A stretch of DNA of 64,000 nt from Blastomyces gilchristii SLH14081 (Eukaryota; Ascomycota; Eurotiomycetes; Onygenales; Ajellomycetaceae): assembly GCF_000003855.2 (NCBI RefSeq), contig NW_003101676.1, forward strand, positions 639,531-703,530, read 5' to 3'. Position numbers and translations under genes: made by a program. Of this stretch, positions 1 to 11,865 are shown piece after piece; position 1 is the stretch's first letter, and each line of letters opens with the position of its first letter. The notes under the pieces were generated by a model that was given only the letters and a program-made list of their open reading frames with translations, did not search any database and was not told where the DNA came from.

Positions 1-731
1 AAGCAGACATTATATATGTTCTTACTTTCAGAGAGGCTTATAAGAGTATTTATTTCTAGCTGTTCTCAAGGTTTCTGTAGAATGAGTAGAGAAGTAAGTT
101 CTTTATATAATCTGAACTACACTATCTGTGAACTCTGATAAACAGTATAAGAATTCACTATCTTCTTCACAAGTTCTCACATCTTCAGTCAGAAGTATTT
201 TCTTCTAAGTAACTCATGAGTTCTAGTATCTGTAAAATGACCTGCTAGAGAAGAGTTTTAATACCTTTTAATAAGTTCTATATATAGAAACTCATTTATA
301 GATATATAAATTCAGTTCTCTCTTTATAAGAGATTATTTAAGTCTCTTCAATTCTTTATTTCTACAGAATTGATCTCTGTTATAAGCAGTTTCTGAATAT
401 ACTGAGTATGTTTATTCTTCAGTTATAGTTCAGACAATCTGAATAGAAGATTTTATAAAGACTTATACTCTGTTTCTTCTTACATCAGGTCTTCTACAGT
501 GCTTCTCAAAGCCTGCAAACTCTTCAGATTATAGATACTCTCTTCAAGAATTCTTATAAAGATTCTCAGAGTGTTGACTCTCAGTGTTATAGAGAGTAGT
601 TATACAGACTTCTTTTCTCTCTCTTCTCTCTTCTCTTACAGAGAATTAAGAGACTCTTCAGTCAATATCTTCAGAACACTCAGTCTAAGCATTCTGTGAA
701 GCTTTTCTGTCTTCTCTGACTTCTCTATATC

Positions 732-1644
732 TAGACTGACCGCCGGGACTATAAATTTCACGTTTGGTTTCATTTAATCTGATCTCATACATTTCTTGGC
801 GTAAATCCTGCTGAGACTAGTCATTAAAAAAACATGTAAAGTGACTATATATCAGATCTTAAAATGGAACCATGACTTGAAAAAAATGAGAAAGTGATTT
901 CATTTGATCTCATTTAGTTCCATTCTTGACATAAAGTTACTATTTTTAGACATTTTAAGGTTTTTTTTAGACTATTTTTAATTTTTTAAAAAGTAACACT
1001 TTTTGATAACACTCAAATGAGATTTAAAGTCATTTAAAGCAATAAAAATAATTTAAATTGAGAAGTGGAAATCATGGTCTCATTTGGAAAATGTGATAAG
1101 AGTAGACAGTAAGTCTCACTGAGACAGTATGAAACTACTAGACTGGCCGCCGGGACCATGAATTTCATGTTTGATTCCATTTGATCTGGTCCCATACATT
1201 TCTTGGCGTGAATCCCGCTGGGACTGGCTATCAAAAAAACATGTAAAGTGACTATATAGCAGATCTTAAAATGAAACCATGACTTGAAAAAAATGAGAAA
1301 GTGGTCCCATTTGATCTCATTTAGTCTCATTCTTAGCATAAAGTTACTATTTTTAGACATTTTAAGGTTTTTTTTAGACTATTTTTAATTTTTTAAAAAG
1401 TAACGCTTTTTGGTAATGCTCAAATGAGATTTAAAGTCATTTAAAGCAATAAAAATAATTTAAATTGAGAAGTGGAAATCATAGTCTCATTTGAAAAATG
1501 TGACAAGAGTAGACAGTAAGTTTCACTGAGACAGTATGAGACTACTATCTAATGTTAAAACTGTGTAATGAGATCAGTCGAATTGGTAATGAGACTATCA
1601 AAAAATCTGGTCCTGGTCTCAGACACGGTCACACAGTCAGTCTA
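732..1644 (+). mobile_element. hAT-like MITE, head-to-tail partial dimer
   Basis: Two copies of one 0.5-kb non-autonomous element in tandem: a 3'-truncated unit (732-1138, 407 bp) followed directly by a full unit (1139-1644, 506 bp). The outer ends are TAGACTGACCG and, reversed, TAGACTGACTG. The whole dimer is flanked by a perfect 8-bp direct duplication, TCTATATC, at 724-731 and 1645-1652. Eight-base target duplications are typical of the hAT superfamily. No transposase is encoded. It sits inside gypsy relic Z and is therefore younger than it. Confidence 0.85.
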
Positions 1645-4600
1645 TCTATATCTATTATTCTGACCTTCTTAACATAGTCTGATCTGTGAGAGAGTCTGTC
1701 TGCTGAGTTCTTAGTTCTCTTGATATACTCTATCTTGAATCAGAACTTACTCAGTCTCTGAGCTTAGTAGATCTGCTGCTGTGAGAGTTTCTTGATTGAA
1801 GCAAACTATTATAAGCTATTATAATCAGTTCTAACAGTAATTACTGTTACAAGACTCTCAAAGTAGTGATATTAATGATGAAAGAATTCCACTATTATGA
1901 GAAGCTCTTGATTATGAATGTCATAGTTAATCTTTACAGATTGCATCTTCTGTGAGAAAAAGATCACTGAAATTCAGTTCTTATTTAACTGTAGTTATGA
2001 GACTATTTCTGAAATTATAAAGAAGAAGACATCTGTCTTCAATCTGATTAAGAGTAAGAGATTAAAGTAAAACAGTATTACTGTGTTTATAAATGACTGT
2101 TTCAATCTTATAAAGACTCTGTAAGCTTCTGAGATAAGAAAGTTCTTACAGCCCTCTCTTCTTAATAATCTTTTCATTCTCTGTTTATGAAATAACTTCT
2201 TCTTATTTTCATTCTTCAGTATGTCTGTATGAGTTAAGAAGATTCTTATAAATACAAAGATAAACTATCTATAGAAATTCACACAAAGTTCAGAAAGATC
2301 TGAATCTCATGAGTACTAGTTGACTTTAGTCATGATAGAATAGTCTCAATTCATGAAAATTTCATCTGAATATTATCTGTAATGATTACATATTCTAGAA
2401 AATTAATCTGACAGATACTGAAGTTGTACTTTATAAGCTTAATATACAGTTCTGTCTTATCTAAGATATTTAATATACTTCATACATGCTCAGTATGTTC
2501 TTTCTTCTTCATAAAGTATATTATCACATCATTCAGATATATTATCACAAAGACATTCAGATATACATGAAGTGTTTTATTAATGAAAGACTGAAATGTT
2601 ATGAGAGTATTAATCAAACTAAAAGACATAACTAGATATTTAAATAATCTCAGTGCAGTTCTAAAGACAGTCTTTTATTCATTCTCAGACTGTATTCACA
2701 GCTGTGTATATATATTAATCATATTCAGTTGTGTGAATATAACAGCTCTTATAAGACAGTTAATTACATTCTTAATCAGATACAGAGAATAGTGACTCTT
2801 TATTATCTTAAAGTTCAGATCATAGTAGTTTATATATAATCTGAGATCTTTATTTTTCTTTTTCATAAATATCACAGAGGCTTCTGCAGAGACCTGTGAA
2901 GATTGAATAAAGTCATTCTTTAGATTCTTCTTTACATAGGTCTGTAAGACCTCTGTCTCATAATAAGAGAGCTTATAGATTAATTCTCAGAAGAATTTCT
3001 GCTCTTCTATTAAATCTATTATCAGATTCTTCTCACAGTGAGAAGAAAGCTCAGCTGTCTTTACTGAGCTGAATATCTCTGTGAGATCTTGATATTTCTC
3101 TGATATCTTAAGCTCAGTTTTCATAACTGTAAAGTTTTCAGATATTTACAAAGTTATTATATAAATAGACTTGTCTTCTTTAATTAACTCTATAGTATCA
3201 ACTGATTCTATCTCTATAAGTGAGTCTGTCAATACTGATTAGAAGTATAAATCTGACTTATAAACAGCTATGTGTGAATTGTGTCTTTGAAGTTATATAA
3301 GTCTCAAGTACATATTATCTATAATATCTGTGATAATCATAGTTTCTATAAATCTTCTTCAAGTTTCAGAGACATCTTGTAATTTAAAGATGACTCTTAT
3401 AAGTCTCTCAGCTCTCAGGTCTGAGTTCTTATACTCTGCTTATTACAAGAGCAGATTCTCAGTTTTCATTATTCAGCTTATTCACTTCATGAGCTTTAGA
3501 AACACTACAATGACCTGAGATTCTAAGTTTATTAATACTTTTCATACTTGTAGAGTAGTAGTACTGCAGTGTGATCTCTCTCTATAAGTAAGTATTTTTA
3601 TCAGAGAAGTAACAGATTCAGATATCAGTTTCAAGATTCTTAAGAAGACTATTACTGACTCTGTTCATAACTTCTCAAATTTCTATTTTAATTTATCTGA
3701 ACAGTTTGTGTGAAGATGTTCTGATTTAGAATAGATAAAGCAGAGATTCTTTTTCTTAATCTCTCTATTATATATTCTATTTATAGAAGCTTATGAAGCT
3801 CTCTCTCTCTACTTAGTAGTCAGATATAAATCTCTCTGTATCTTATCATCTTTCTTTAATAAATCTATTCTCTGCTATTCTGACTCTTACAGAACTGATC
3901 AATGATTCACTCTCTATAAGTCTGTGACTCTTACAGTAATTTATAAGCAGTGAATAAAAGTCATCAGTTTCTTCAGAGTTAAGAGCTTAGAGTCTTACTT
4001 AATAAGCTTGTTCTGCATGTCTTTATTCAGTCTCTTTATAAATATCATTATTCAGGTCTTATTTCAGAGCTCTGTTTTCACAGATCTTAATTCATATCAT
4101 AATTTTATAAAGTACTGTAAGTAGTCTTCATCAGATTTCTTATCTCTTTTTCTAATATTAATAATTACAGCTCAGATGTTCTCTGTCTGACTTACAGAGT
4201 CTCTTAACTTATTCTCTAGATAAGTCTTGAGAACAGATCAGCAGAATCTCTTATAATTATTCTCTAAATAATTCAGCCAGTTCTTGACTTCAGTGTAGTA
4301 GAGATCTGTTATTACATAGATAACAGCTTCTTCATCTTTCATGTCACACAGCTGAGCTTGTAAGTCAATTTCAAATACAAACTTGTAAAAGCTTTTATAG
4401 ATTATAGTTCAATAGTTTGTCTTAAGTGATCACAGCTTAAGAAAGTTTCTTTTCAGTTCATAGATATCTCTGAAGATTATGTCTAGAGACTTGATTTAAG
4501 AGTGTTTACAGACAGTAAGCATTTCTTGTAGAAAAATAGCTTAATTCTATGAGAGATGCTCAAGAATGTTCTTCACTGAGATTAATTTATTCATGAATTT

Positions 4601-4974
4601 GAAGAGTTTCTCTGTTACAGATGTAGAGACTGATATTCTGTGAGTGATTAATAAGTTCTCTGAGACTTCTTTTATAAGAGTTATTCATAATTTGAGTGAC
4701 TGCTTCTGAGTCTCTGCAGTAGAGTTTGCAGAAATTAAAGCATGTAAGTTTCTAGTTCTTTCAGTTATAACAGATAATTACTGACTGACTGAGCTTGAAA
4801 TATAAGAATAAGTGCTTACAGACAATTATTCAGATGTTTGCAGCTTGATGTGATATGTACTGTTAACTACTAGAAGTATTCACAGTAGAAAGATAAAATG
4901 TAGAAGTCAAATGTATATTAGTATTTAAGCTGAGTTATAAATAGTATTCATGAACTTCAGTCTATATAGTTGTG

Positions 4975-5057
4975 TGTAGCCAAGGGCCGCTAACCCTATT
5001 GATTACATGAGAGATAGGAATAGAGGTAAAGAATCCGCGAGAAGCGGGATTTCTTAC
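4975..5057 (-). repeat. GC-richer 83-bp patch, possible short LTR of gypsy relic Z
   Basis: A small block that keeps CpG and CpC inside otherwise depleted sequence. On the plus strand it begins TGTAGCC and ends CTTACA, so it has TG..CA ends with TGTA/TACA inverted termini. It lies upstream (minus strand) of the gag of relic Z and directly abuts the LINE on its right. It also carries an imperfect hairpin, AATCCGC-GAGAA-GCGGGATT. No matching second copy or target duplication is visible in the window, so LTR identity is only a suggestion. Confidence 0.3.
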
Positions 5058-8000
5058 AGAAATATAAATAAGTGAAAACTCTCTTCTCTCTAATCAGTAT
5101 AACTTTGAAAAAGCTGATTGAAAAGCACTTAAAGAAAGTATAAAACTGTTAAAATTTAAAAAGCAGAGTCAGCTATATTGAAATCTCAGTCAAGATATCT
5201 TAAATGAAATACTTGAGAATAGAGTAAAGCTTATTACATCTATTATTCTAACAAGTGTTAAAGATAATATTTCAAAGAAAAAGTCTTCTGAGTATTTCAA
5301 ATCTTGATAAAATGAGAATATTATATCTAAATGAAAATAATTAGCTACTGCTAGAAGAGATTGAAAGAATAATATAATATCTGATAAAGAGTTCAAAACT
5401 GTCAGAAATGAATATTTTTCAGATATTAAAAGAGCTAAAACAGACTGCTGAAACAAATTTCTTGACAAAGTATAAGAAAAAGAAGTATTTAAAGCTTTTA
5501 ACTATACTAAAATAAGAAGTGTAGTAAAACTTTCAGTCTTAAAATATGAGTTTCAGAATAAATTATATACAGCAAACTCTTTTGAGAAAAAATATTAAGC
5601 TTTTATAAGTATTCTCTTTCAAAACTTATCAGATTCAGAGAAAGAGAAAGAGAATATATCACTTCATAACTATATTAATAAAAATGACTGAGAATAATCT
5701 GAGCTTATATAAGATGAATTAGAGACAGCTATCTTCTCAAGTTTAGTTAAAGCTGCTGCAGAACCTGATTCAATCAATCACTTAATCATTTAAAATATAT
5801 ATTTCTACTTAAAGAATGAATATTTTGAGCTCTTTTTTAATCTCTTGAAAAATAAGTGTTATTCTGAATGCTGAAGAGAAGTCTCTGAAGTGATTCTTAT
5901 AAAATCTAATAGAAAAGCTTCAATTTCTAAGTTATATAGAGTAATATCTCTATTGAACTGTCTAGAAAAGATTTTAGAAAAGATAATAACTACTCAACTA
6001 TCTTTTATAAGCTCTATTAATAATTCTCTTCTATTTAGTAAATAAATGAGAGATAGAAAACAATGCTCTATAATTAACACTATTCTCTCAGTTGTTTATA
6101 ACATTTAAATAGCAAAGTATGAAGATCTGATCTCAACTGTAGTTTTTATTGATATAAAAGATGCATTTGATCATGTTTCAAAGTCAAAGTTAATTCAGAC
6201 TTTAAAGATATTAAAACTGTCACTTTCTCTAATAAAATAAGTTAACTATTTTATATCTAAAAGAATTATACAACTATTCTTTGATTAAATAAAATAAGAT
6301 AAGACTGAGATAAAAATAGAAGTACTGTAAGAATCTTCAATCTCACTCATTTTATTTGTAATATACACTGCATATCTATTCAAGAATAGAGACATGAAAA
6401 TAGTGAGATCTTTAAGTTATATAAATAATACTAATCTAGTCTACAGTTCAAAAACAATCAAAGAGAATTTAGAAGTAATTGAAAAAACAGTAAAGAAAAT
6501 CTTTGTTAGAGTAGATATCAATTAAATTCAATTTAATATAAATAAAACTGAATTAATTCATTTCATTTCTAGATTCAATGAGAAAGAACTATATCTAAAT
6601 CTTTTAAATAAAGAGATTAAACTCAGTTTGAATATCAAATGATTAGAAGTATGATTAAACTTCAAGTTAAATTTTAAATATTATATTTAACAAAGAACTA
6701 TCAAGACAGAAAGACTATTAAATAGTATAATCAGACTATTAAATACAGAGAGAGATCTATTCTTCCTGACTATAAGATAGCTATATATAGTCTATATTAT
6801 CTCAGTAGCTGATTATGAAGTTTAAGTTTAATGAAATAATTAAGAAAATTTCACTGTACTCTTTCAAAGTCAGTAAAACAGAGCTTTGAGAAGAATTCTG
6901 AGAGTATTCAAATCATCTTCTATTAAAGTAATGAAAATTGAAGCTTTAATTTCTTCTTCTGCTATTAGATTTGAAAAGACCTGTATAAACTATACTCTGA
7001 GAGTTATAAAGATGAGATTAAATTATATAATCAGAGAAAGAGTCTTTTCTTCATTTTCATTAATTAACTCAGAAAATGAACTAAATTGAAATAGATTTCT
7101 TAATTAAAATGAAAATAATTCTTTAAAGAAAATGTTCTCTTAACTATACAGACTATACTCACTAATTAAAAATTAATTTTCTTCATTAAATATTGAAAAA
7201 GTTGCTTATGAGAAGATATCTCTCTGAAGAGAAAGCTTGAATCTCTCATAGACTTATAAATAAGTGAACTATCAAAAGAGATAGAATATGAATAGCATTT
7301 GAAGAGAATCTCTATAATTAATATAAAAGACTCTATTCTGATTTATTCAGATGACTTAAAGAATGAGAATTTAAATAGATTAGATACAGACATTGCTTAT
7401 ACTAAAGATAATATCAATTTTATCTCAGATTTCTAAAATTTAGACTGTGAATCTGAAGTCTTTAATACTAAACTATTTATAATAGTGAAAGCTTTCAAAC
7501 TCATTGAAATAAAATCTTATAAAAGATAAAATGATTTATAAGAGATATGAATATTCTCTGATAGTCAAGCACTTTAAAAAGACTTAGAAATAGTCAGATT
7601 TATAATAATCAAATGAATCTTAAACTGATTTTAAACTCTGCTTTGAAAATTCAAAAGAGAAGAATATTAAAACTGATAATTCATCTGCACTGAGTTCCTG
7701 CTTATATGAATATTCATGATAATGAATTGACTGATTCAGCTGTAAAAAAGAGTTCAGAATTAGGCAGATCTATTCAAGAAATAGTATTCTGATCTTTTAT
7801 AAATAGAAAGATAAAAGAATCTTGTTTAGACAAGTAAAATGAAAGCTGATGAAAATAAAAGAAGAGTATACATTATTCAAGATTTGAAACAAAATTCAAG
7901 TGAAAATCTTATTCAATTAAATGTAAAAAGAAAATATTCTCATCTATAATTCAGCTGAAACTAGAACATGATTATTTCAAATCTTATATACAAGAATTTG

Positions 8001-8660
8001 ATGATAGATTTGATTTAATAGAATGCTCATTCTGTAATACAAATGAAAATTCGGAGTATATTATAATGCACTGTGTATTATACAATAGTCTCACTGTCTC
8101 AGAGTTAAATTGAAAGAGAAGTATGATCTAAATTAATTAAATATAAGATTTCTATTCTCAACAGAGACAGAAATTAAATACTTAATAGAATTTCTATCAG
8201 AAACTCAAGTAGCTACAAGAAAATGACTAAATTCAGAAATGTCTGAATATGAAGAGAAAAAAATTAATCAGATATAGTCTGTTAAAACAGCTATATACTA
8301 TCTTTTAATACTTTATTTTATTATAGTCTCTCTTTACTTTACTTTTTCTTTTCTATTCTTTTCTATCTATCTATTTAATATGTCTATCTTTAAGACTATG
8401 TTCTCTTTTCTTTTATCATGATATTATCAAATGATTTCAAAGTATCAGAAGATGTTAAAATACTTTAATTTGTAAACAGTTTTTATATTCTGAGCTGCAA
8501 TTTTCTGATTTTGTATATCTGAAATTGATAAATGTATAATAGTTGACTTTATAGATATAGAAAAAACCCTGATAACTAAGAGTTCTCAGATAGATGTCAT
8601 AGTCTCTGACTGTATACATCTATAATTAAAGAATAATAATTAAAATAATAATAATGTTAA
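5058..8660 (+). mobile_element. Degraded Tad/I-like LINE (reverse transcriptase + RNase H), plus strand
   Basis: One frame can be followed across many stops. It starts in the linker before the RT (YNFEKAD at about 5098). RT blocks follow, including VVFIDIKDAFDHVS near 6140-6180 and the degenerate catalytic box SYINNTNLVY near 6415-6440. A conserved C-terminal thumb segment is at 6880-7085. An RNase H region with FSDSQAL is near 7555-7570, then a C-x2-C..H..C zinc-finger-like tail (ECSFCNTNENSEYIIMHC) at about 8020-8075. A 3' UTR ends in an AATAAT-rich tail near 8620-8660. ORF1 and the endonuclease are missing, so the copy is 5' truncated or cut by relic Z. Its 3' end abuts gypsy G1 sequence. 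Confidence 0.8.
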
Positions 8661-9265
8661 ATCTTCTAGAGATCACATATTTCACACTGAATCTTCACTG
8701 TTTAATTCAGATCATCAATAATATAGTAATAAAACTCTGAAATATCTGTAACTGAGCAGAGATCTCTACAACAAGTACTAAATAAGATTAAGAGAACTAA
8801 ATCAATGTTCATTGAGATCTCACTAAGTAATATAAGATAGAAGATCTAGTGTGATTGAATCTTAAGAATATACAGATTATACACTCATCTCATACACTGA
8901 ATTATCATTATATCAAGTATAAAGTGATAGAAGTTCTAGACAGTTATAACTATTATCTTAATATATTATCAGAGATTTATGATATCTTCTATATAAGCTT
9001 ACTTCATCACACTGTAACTGATCTGTTTTCTTCTTAGCTGACTTTCAACTGACAGTTATCAGAAATTATAGAAGAAGATAATGAACTTAAATAAGAGATT
9101 AAAGATATTCTTAATAAGAGACTCTGTGACTGCAGCTGATAATATCTTATGAAATAAGTTAACTATGATTATCTGATCTAAACTCTGAGCTTTATATTAT
9201 CTGAAACAGCAGCTTTTGACTGATGAGAACTACACACAATCTTACTTCTGAAAAGAAGAGGTTAA
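8661..9265 (+). pseudogene. 3' pol remnant of gypsy G1: integrase C-terminus and chromodomain
   Basis: Reads in frame with the 3' part of the G1 element at 45.6-46.2 kb. The segment at 8855-9035 gives the integrase C-terminal module (KYKVIEVLDSYNYYLN, then IYDIFYISLLHHTVTD). It is followed by a degraded chromodomain with ELK-EIKDILNKR and a YLMK-VNYD stretch. Several TGA stops stand where Trp is expected. The upstream part of the element has been replaced by the LINE ending at 8660. This places the element among chromoviruses, gypsy elements whose integrase carries a chromodomain. Confidence 0.75.
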
Positions 9266-9570
9266 TGTGACAGACTGTGTCTGATCAATTATATAGACTA
9301 TTTCATTACACTTCATAGATTTCACTGAAAGCTCTGATTCTCAGTCATCAATTCTCAGCTGGAAAAACTCATGAAATTTCTATTCTTTCACTCCGAAGCT
9401 TCACTGTGTACATGGAATTTCTATTCTTTCATCTCAAACCATACGCGTATAAATATTCACTTCAATTATTAATTCCTGCACTTTCTTCTTTTTTCTTCTC
9501 TAATGTTTTTCACTTTGTTATATAACATCTATAAATATTATATCGATCTATTCAGCGTAGGCCTCTTACA
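9266..9570 (+). repeat. LTR of gypsy G1 (3' LTR of the first remnant)
   Basis: Begins TGTGACAGAC and ends GCCTCTTACA, aligning along its length with the G1 LTRs at 40375-40683 and 46261-46569. It contains a TATAAATATTC box near the middle and an internal near-duplication of an ATTTCTATTCTTTCA segment not present in the 40-kb copies. Several CpGs survive, for example ACGCGT. Directly after it, at 9571, a second truncated G1 copy begins in mid-integrase, so the first copy appears to have landed inside the second. Confidence 0.75.
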
Positions 9571-9910
9571 TAATACATTAGAATGAATAATTCAGACTGT
9601 AAAGAACTATCTTTACAAGTTCTGTAATTATTTATAAAATAATTAACATAATCTTGTTCTATATACAGAGATTGTTATCAATGACTGAGATGCTTTTTCA
9701 ACAGATATAAGTCTGTTCTTTCTTATATATAATTATCATATGAAGATGTTAAATCTTCTAGAGATTACACAGTTTATACTGAATTCTTACAGTTTAATTC
9801 AGATCACTGATAATATAGTAATAAAGCTTTAAGATATCTGTGACTAAGCAGAAGTCTCTATGATAAGTATTAAATAAGATTAAGAGAATTAAATCAATAT
9901 TTACTAAGAC

Positions 9911-10416
9911 TAGACTGACCGTGTAACCGTGTCTGAGACCAGAACCAGAATATTTGATAGTCTTATTATCAATTTAACTGATTCTATTACACAGTTTTAA
10001 GAATATATAGTGGTTTCATACTGTCTCAGTGAGACTTACTATCTACTCTTATCACATTTTTCAAATGACATTATAATTTCCACTTTTCAATTTAAATTAT
10101 TTTTATTACTTTAAATGACTTTAAATCTCATATAAGTGTTATCAAAAAGTGTTACTTTTTAAAAAATTAAAAATAGACTAAAAAAAACCTTAAAATGTCT
10201 AAAAATAGTAACTTTATGTCAAGAATGAGATTAAATGAGATCAAATGAGACCACTTTCTTATTTTTTCTAAGTCATGATTTCATTTTGAGATTTAATATA
10301 TAGTCACTTTGCATGTTTTTTTAATGATTAGTCCCAGCGGGATTCATGTCAAGAAATGTATGAGATCAGATTAAATGAAATCAAACGTGAAATTCATGAT
10401 CTCAGCAGTCAGTCTA
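9911..10416 (-). mobile_element. hAT-like MITE, full unit
   Basis: A 506-bp unit in reverse orientation, TAGACTGACCG at the left and AGTCTA at the right. It is flanked by the 8-bp duplication ACTAAGAC (9903-9910) / ACTGAGAC (10417-10424), which differ by one G/A transition. The G1 copies at 8.8 and 45.8 kb show the uninterrupted target, confirming the insertion point. Confidence 0.85.
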
Positions 10417-10865
10417 ACTGAGACTTCACTGAGTAATATAAGATAGAAGATCTGATGTGATTAAATCTTAAGAATATACAGATCACATTTCTGTCTTATA
10501 CACTGAACTATTATTATATTAAATACAAAGTAACAGAAGTTCTAAACAGTTATCACTACTATCTTGATACTCTATTAAAGATTTATAATATGTTTCATAT
10601 AAGCTTGCTCTGTCATACTATCACTAACTCATTCTCTTCTTAACTGACTTTCAACTCACAATCATCAGAGATTATAGAAGAAGATAATGAACTTAAATAA
10701 GTAATTGAAGATATTCTTAATAAAATACTCTGCAGCTGCAGCTGATAATATCTTGTGAAATAAGTTAATTATAACTGTTCAATCTGAACTTCAGACTTTA
10801 TATTATCTGATACAGCAGCTCTTGACTGATAAGAACTGCACTCACTTTGAGAAAGAGAGGGCTAA

Positions 10866-11199
10866 TATGATGAGCTACACTCAATTATAAGACTATTTCA
10901 TTACACTTCATAGATTTCTACTGAAAACTTCAATTCTCAGTCACTGATTCTCAGCTGAAGAACTCACAGAACTTTTATTCTTTCAATCTAAAGCTTCATC
11001 TTATACACATATAAATATCTACTCTAATCACTGATTCATATTCTTTCACTCTGAAGCTCTATCTTATACATATATAAATATTCACTTCAATTGCTGATTC
11101 TTATACTTTCTCTTTTTATTTTCCTTCTTCAATATTTTTTACTTTTATTATATAAGATCTATATATTAGTATCAATATATTCAGCGTAGGCCTCTTACA
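10866..11199 (+). repeat. LTR of gypsy G1 with duplicated promoter segment
   Basis: Starts TATGATGAGC (the mutated form of TGTGGCGGGC) and ends CCTCTTACA. It aligns with the 309-bp G1 LTR except for a tandem duplication of the segment between ATTCTTTCA and CACTGATTC, so two TATAAATAT boxes lie about 65 bp apart. Confidence 0.7.
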
Positions 11200-11865
11200 G
11201 AAGCTCAGTTTTCATAACTATAAAGTTCTCAGACATTTATAAAGTTATTATTGAAATAAGCTTCTTTTCTCTAATCAACTCTACAGTATCAACTGATTCT
11301 ATCTTTATAAGTAAGTCTGTTAACACTGATTAAAAGTATAAACCTGACTTGTAGACAGTTATATGTAAATTATATCTTTAAAGTTATACAAGTCTTAAGT
11401 ATATATTATTTATAATATCTATAATATTTACAGTTTCTGTAAATATTCTTCAAGTTCTGAAAAGATCTTGTAATTCAAATATAACTTTTATAAGTCTCTC
11501 ATTTCTCAGATCTGAGTTCTCATACTCAGTCTATTATAAGAGCAGATTCTCTGTTTTTATCATTCAGTTTATTTACTCTGTAAGCTTCAAAGACACTACA
11601 GTGAGCTGAGATCTCAAGTTCATTAATACTTTTCATACTTGTGAGATTCTAGTACTGTAGTACAGTCTCTTTCTATAAGTATATACTGTTATTAAGAGAG
11701 TAACAGATTCAGATATCAGCTTTAAAACTCTTAAGAAAATAGTTACTGACTCTGTTAATAACTTCTTAAATTTCTATTTCAGTTTGTTAAAATAGTTTAT
11801 ATAAAGATATTCTAGTTTAAAACAGATAAAACAGAGACGCTTTTTCTCAATCTCTCTAAAATGTT
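11200..11865 (-). mobile_element. Fragment of gypsy relic Z (gag/protease region)
   Basis: Aligns in the same orientation with 3110-3770, for example AGCTCAGTTTTCATAACT at 3112 and 11204, and includes the same mutated zinc-knuckle region. The fragment ends at the 3' tail of the minus-strand LINE. The two fragments form a direct repeat of about 650 bp, 8.1 kb apart. Confidence 0.65.

Larger units (their letters stand above)
1..5057 (-). mobile_element. Degraded Ty3/gypsy-type retrotransposon (family Z), minus strand, interrupted by a MITE
   Basis: AT-rich, stop-ridden sequence that reads as a gypsy polyprotein on the minus strand. Around 3650-3720 (reverse complement) there is a gag zinc knuckle of C-x2-C-x4-H-x4-C type, with the second Cys now Tyr (core CFIYSKSEH). 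Around 1700-2150 the reverse complement gives the C-terminal RT and RNase H region of gypsy elements, including NYDIHNQELLIIVEFF followed by VRTDYNSL. Gag is therefore on the right and pol on the left; integrase would lie near or beyond position 1. The element is cut by the MITE at 732-1644. It differs from the G1 family at 40.4 kb. A second fragment of Z is at 11200-11865. The left end is outside the window. Strand and class are well supported; the right end is inferred. Confidence 0.7.
9571..11199 (+). mobile_element. Second truncated gypsy G1 remnant (integrase end, chromodomain, 3' LTR) with nested MITE
   Basis: 9571-9740 aligns with the integrase tail of the full G1 copy at 44970-45129, including the motif CTGTTCTTTCTTA. 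It continues through the integrase C-terminus and chromodomain, interrupted by the MITE at 9911-10416. It ends in an LTR at 10866-11199. This LTR is longer than the 309-bp norm because a segment of about 70 bp containing the TATAAATA box is tandemly duplicated. The 5' half of the element is missing. Confidence 0.7.
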
